Part shown: one piece after another, positions 5,443-7,553 of the stretch
How the letters are laid out: each line of letters opens with the position of its first letter
Position numbering within the stretch: the first letter of the stretch is position 1
DNA from: an uncultured Bacilli bacterium
GTDB lineage: Bacteria; Bacillota_I; Bacilli_A; RF39; UBA660
Assembly: GCA_934095805.1 (NCBI GenBank)
Contig: CAKOKV010000044.1
Span: 1 to 7,553 of the forward strand
DNA: 7,553 bases
Direction of reading: 5' to 3'
Position numbers and translations under genes: made by a program
The notes under the pieces: generated by a model
What the model saw: the letters and a program-made list of their open reading frames with translations, nothing else
Databases searched by the model: none
What the model was told of the DNA's origin: nothing

Positions 5443-6084
5443 TTAATCATTTTGAAGCAATTTTACAGATTTATATAGATTATAATTACCATCATTTGAT
5501 AGTTTAAATGTTTTAAAACTAGAAATATTTTCATTATTTTTTATTAAATCAAACATATTTATATAATTATAATTTTTATATAATTGGTTCAAATTATCAT
5601 TTTCTTTATTAATACAATAATTACCTATAATAATAATTTTAGCTGTTGATATCTTGTTAATAACATTAATTAAATTATTCAAATCATCATATATTTTTCT
5701 ATCATATTCCTTTAAAATACTATCAGATTTATTACATTTATTAAAATATTCTTCGTTATTAGCATTTAAAATAATAATATTAGACTTTGATATCAATTGA
5801 TTTAAATACAATTTTTTATTTTTAGTAACTATATATTTATTATTTTTTATATCATTGAGAATATCTTTATAATTGTTTTTATCAAAAGTAAATAATTCAT
5901 TAAAAAACACAACATTATCTTTTAAATCATCATATAAATATTTATCATATGTTTTATATTCATTAGTAGTCAAATGATTATCTCCCAGTATTAAAACAGA
6001 TTTTCTATTTGTAAGTGTTACATCATAAATAATAAATGAGAAAATTAAAGCCAAGAAAAAAATAACGAGTATTTTTATTTTCAT
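5443..6084 (-). CDS. Membrane-anchored SGNH/GDSL-like protein, probably catalytically dead
   Basis: A 213-residue protein with one N-terminal membrane anchor (about 4-21) and an extracytoplasmic domain built like the small GDSL/SGNH hydrolases of AT-rich Bacilli. After the anchor comes V-L-I-L-G-D-N (30-36), where the family has G-D-S. Residues 72-100 match the usual middle section (D-I-L-N-D-I-K-N-N-K). I-I-L-N-A-N-N (104-110) stands where G-x-N-D is expected. I-I-I-G-N-Y (151-156) is a later core strand. N-D-G-N-Y-N (197-202) replaces the D-G-x-H catalytic block. The nucleophile Ser and the His are therefore absent. The ATG at 6082-6084 has AGGTG six bases upstream, and a GTG three codons earlier lies in that site. 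It follows murA by 19 bp, probably the same transcript. A binding or scaffold role in the cell envelope is inference, and the family assignment is from memory of the pattern. Confidence 0.7.
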   Translation of the reverse strand: MKIKILVIFFLALIFSFIIYDVTLTNRKSVLILGDNHLTTNEYKTYDKYLYDDLKDNVVFFNELFTFDKNNYKDILNDIKNNKYIVTKNKKLYLNQLISKSNIIILNANNEEYFNKCNKSDSILKEYDRKIYDDLNNLINVINKISTAKIIIIGNYCINKENDNLNQLYKNYNYINMFDLIKNNENISSFKTFKLSNDGNYNLYKSVKLLQND

Positions 6085-6103
6085 AAGATTCACCTATTAA
6101 ATA

Positions 6104-7357
6104 TTACTCAGTTATTTCTATTTTAGCACCAACATTTTTTAATTTGTTAATTAAATCTCCATATCCTCTTAAAATATATTCTGAATTATCTATATTACTT
6201 ATGCCATCTGCAATTAAAGCAGCTATTAATAGTGATGCTCCACCTCTTAAATCTGTAGCTACCACATCAGTCCCTTTTAATTTAACTGGTCCATTTATTT
6301 CTAATTTATGATCAGATAATATTTTAGTATCAGCACCCATTTTATTTAATTCAATTGTATTTTTAAATCTATTTTCATATATTGTTTCTTCTATCATAGA
6401 TTTACCATTTGCTTGTGTTAATAAAGCAGTTATTGGTTGTTGCAAATCAGTTGGAAAACCAGGAAAAGCAAGAGTTTTTATTTTAGCTGGTTTTAACTTA
6501 TTACATTTAGATATTATAAGAGTATCACCTTCGATTTCATAATGAACTCCAATCTCTTTTAATTTTATTAATAAAGCTTCAATATGTTCTTTTATAATAC
6601 CTTTTATTTTAAGATTTTCACCCAAAGCAGCTCCTATTATTATATAAGTTCCACTTTCTATTCTATCTGGAAATACTTCAATTACACCTTCACCAAGAGG
6701 ACATTTTCCTTCAATTTCTATTCGCTTAGTACCTGCTCCTCTTATTTTAGCTCCCATATTAATCAAAAATGAAGCTACATTAACTATTTCAGGTTCCATT
6801 GCTGCATTCTCAATAACAGTTGTACCCTCAGCACCAATAGCAGCAAACATTATATTAATAGTTGCACCAACACTCGGAAAATCAAAATATATTTTTTTAC
6901 CAACTAATTTATCAGCAGTAATAATATATCTATTTTTTATTATTTCTACATTAGCACCTAACTCTTCAAATCCTTTTATATGAATATCAATAGGTCTAGC
7001 TCCAATATTACATCCACCAGGGAAAGATATCTCAACTCTACCAAATCTAGCAAGTAAAATACCCATAAAATAATATGAAGCTCTCATTTGTACACTCAAA
7101 TCTTCTGGTATTGGTTTGTTCATAACATTAGTAGAATCTATATATAGTGCATCATTTTTATGTTCAACTTTACAGTTTAATAATTCCATTATTTTAATTA
7201 AATATTCTATATCACTAATCTCAGGAACATTATAGATAACAGTTTTACCCTTAGATAATATTGCCATTGGAACAAGTGCAACTGCACTGTTTTTAGCACC
7301 ACTAATTTTAACTTCTCCACTAAGAGGTTTATTACCACTTATAGTTATTCTTGTCAT
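6104..7357 (-). CDS. murA: UDP-N-acetylglucosamine 1-carboxyvinyltransferase, MurZ-like
   Basis: 417 residues, full length for MurA, which transfers enolpyruvate from PEP to UDP-GlcNAc in the cytoplasm as the first committed step of peptidoglycan synthesis. The key residues are present: K22 and N23 in S-G-A-K-N-S, the catalytic Cys116 in P-G-G-C-N-I-G-A-R-P (the residue alkylated by fosfomycin), the Asp304 base in P-T-D-L-Q-Q, and Arg397 in R-G-Y. Segments such as P-E-I-S-D-I-E, R-A-S-Y-Y-x-M-G and H-I-K-G-F-E resemble the second Firmicutes paralogue (MurZ/MurAB). The ATG at 7355-7357 makes the N-terminus collinear with E. coli MurA up to K22. A TTG three codons upstream is only 3 nt from the AAAGG site (7370-7374), whereas the ATG is 12 nt from it. 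It has its own promoter just upstream. Confidence 0.97.
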   Translation of the reverse strand: MTRITISGNKPLSGEVKISGAKNSAVALVPMAILSKGKTVIYNVPEISDIEYLIKIMELLNCKVEHKNDALYIDSTNVMNKPIPEDLSVQMRASYYFMGILLARFGRVEISFPGGCNIGARPIDIHIKGFEELGANVEIIKNRYIITADKLVGKKIYFDFPSVGATINIMFAAIGAEGTTVIENAAMEPEIVNVASFLINMGAKIRGAGTKRIEIEGKCPLGEGVIEVFPDRIESGTYIIIGAALGENLKIKGIIKEHIEALLIKLKEIGVHYEIEGDTLIISKCNKLKPAKIKTLAFPGFPTDLQQPITALLTQANGKSMIEETIYENRFKNTIELNKMGADTKILSDHKLEINGPVKLKGTDVVATDLRGGASLLIAALIADGISNIDNSEYILRGYGDLINKLKNVGAKIEITE

Positions 7358-7383
7358 AAAAATCAATAACCTTTCTAATTAAT

Positions 7384-7412
7384 AATATACTATTAATCAA
7401 GGTTTTAATCAA
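7384..7412 (-). promoter_or_regulatory. murA: Promoter of murA
   Basis: On the minus strand TTGATT (7407-7412) and TATATT (7384-7389) are 17 bp apart. The predicted RNA start near 7377 leaves a leader of only about 20 nt with the binding site at its very 5' end. A direct repeat TTGATTAA occurs at 7405-7412 and 7393-7400 (12-bp period), covering the -35 and half the spacer, and could be an operator or chance. Confidence 0.65.
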
Positions 7413-7444
7413 TGAATTGTACATTTTATAAAAAAATATTTACA

Positions 7445-7553
7445 TTAAAATAGTTTTTTAAAGAATTCTAATATCTTAAAATCATATTTTATCTCTTCAT
7501 CAAAATTATCATCTATCATACACAAAGGAGGATATAAAATACACCAATAATTA
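7445..7553 (-). CDS. C-terminal end of an unrecognised protein (partial)
   Basis: An open frame enters from the right edge and encodes 35 residues before a TAA at 7445-7447. It includes W-C-I-L-Y-P-P-L and a charged, helix-like end (D-F-D-E-E region to F-F-K-K-L-F). G+C is higher than in the DNA just after the stop, as expected for coding sequence. No family can be named from so little. There is no clear hairpin terminator between its stop and the murA promoter 33 bp further on. In Bacillus the gene preceding murZ is a transaldolase-like gene, but nothing here shows that. Confidence 0.6.
   Translation of the reverse strand, partial: NYWCILYPPLCMIDDNFDEEIKYDFKILEFFKKLF

Noticed and set aside
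6584..6772. Plus-strand open frame of 62 codons
   Set aside because: It is antisense to the conserved middle of murA and its product is a Tyr/Phe/Ser-rich artefact of AT-rich antisense reading.
7358..7366. TTG start for murA three codons upstream
   Set aside because: It is only 3 nt from the AAAGG site, and the ATG start gives exact collinearity with E. coli MurA numbering at K22.
7524..7531. Perfect AAAGGAGG on the plus strand
   Set aside because: No ATG, GTG or TTG follows at a usable distance before the window ends; it is the complement of Pro-Pro codons in the partial minus-strand gene.

Overview
The window comes from a very AT-rich, low-GC Gram-positive type bacterium, probably an anaerobe of the Bacilli/Mollicutes side of the Firmicutes (an uncultured gut-type lineage such as RF39 would fit; this is inference). 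The reasons are strong AGGAGG-type ribosome binding sites, consensus sigma-A promoters, Asn/Ile/Lys/Tyr-rich proteins, a MurZ-like MurA next to rpmE as in Bacillus, and an [FeFe] hydrogenase. All genes that I accept lie on the minus strand, so transcription runs from high to low coordinates. Stops are eight TAA and one TAG, no TGA, and Trp is always TGG, so the standard bacterial code applies.

In transcription order: 7553-7445 holds the last 35 codons of an unrecognised gene. A promoter at 7384-7412 drives murA (cell-wall UDP-GlcNAc enolpyruvyl transferase), followed 19 bp later by a membrane-anchored SGNH/GDSL-like protein that seems to have lost its catalytic residues. A second strong promoter and a short structured leader precede rpmE (ribosomal protein L31). 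A small acidic protein follows, with an intrinsic terminator between them. A third unit is a membrane-anchored protein with a thioredoxin-like C-terminal domain, predicted to start as a leaderless mRNA. A fourth unit is an OmpR-type response regulator, its overlapping sensor kinase, and, 24 bp downstream, a rubredoxin-ferredoxin-[FeFe] hydrogenase, ending in a terminator at 371-403.

Left of the hydrogenase is about 300 bp without a gene. It contains a perfect consensus promoter (TTGACA, 17 bp, TATAAT) with an A/T-tract UP-like element and a predicted G start, pointing out of the window through DNA of about 8% GC. This looks like a stable-RNA (rRNA/tRNA) or other very strong promoter whose product lies beyond position 1.

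The most unusual property of the window is how tightly signals are stacked. Three terminators have the stop codon inside the hairpin, and the tails or loops of terminators double as promoter elements of the next gene. The rho gene that sits between murZ and rpmE in Bacillus is not here, which fits a strong reliance on intrinsic termination. No mobile element, CRISPR array or tRNA was seen.
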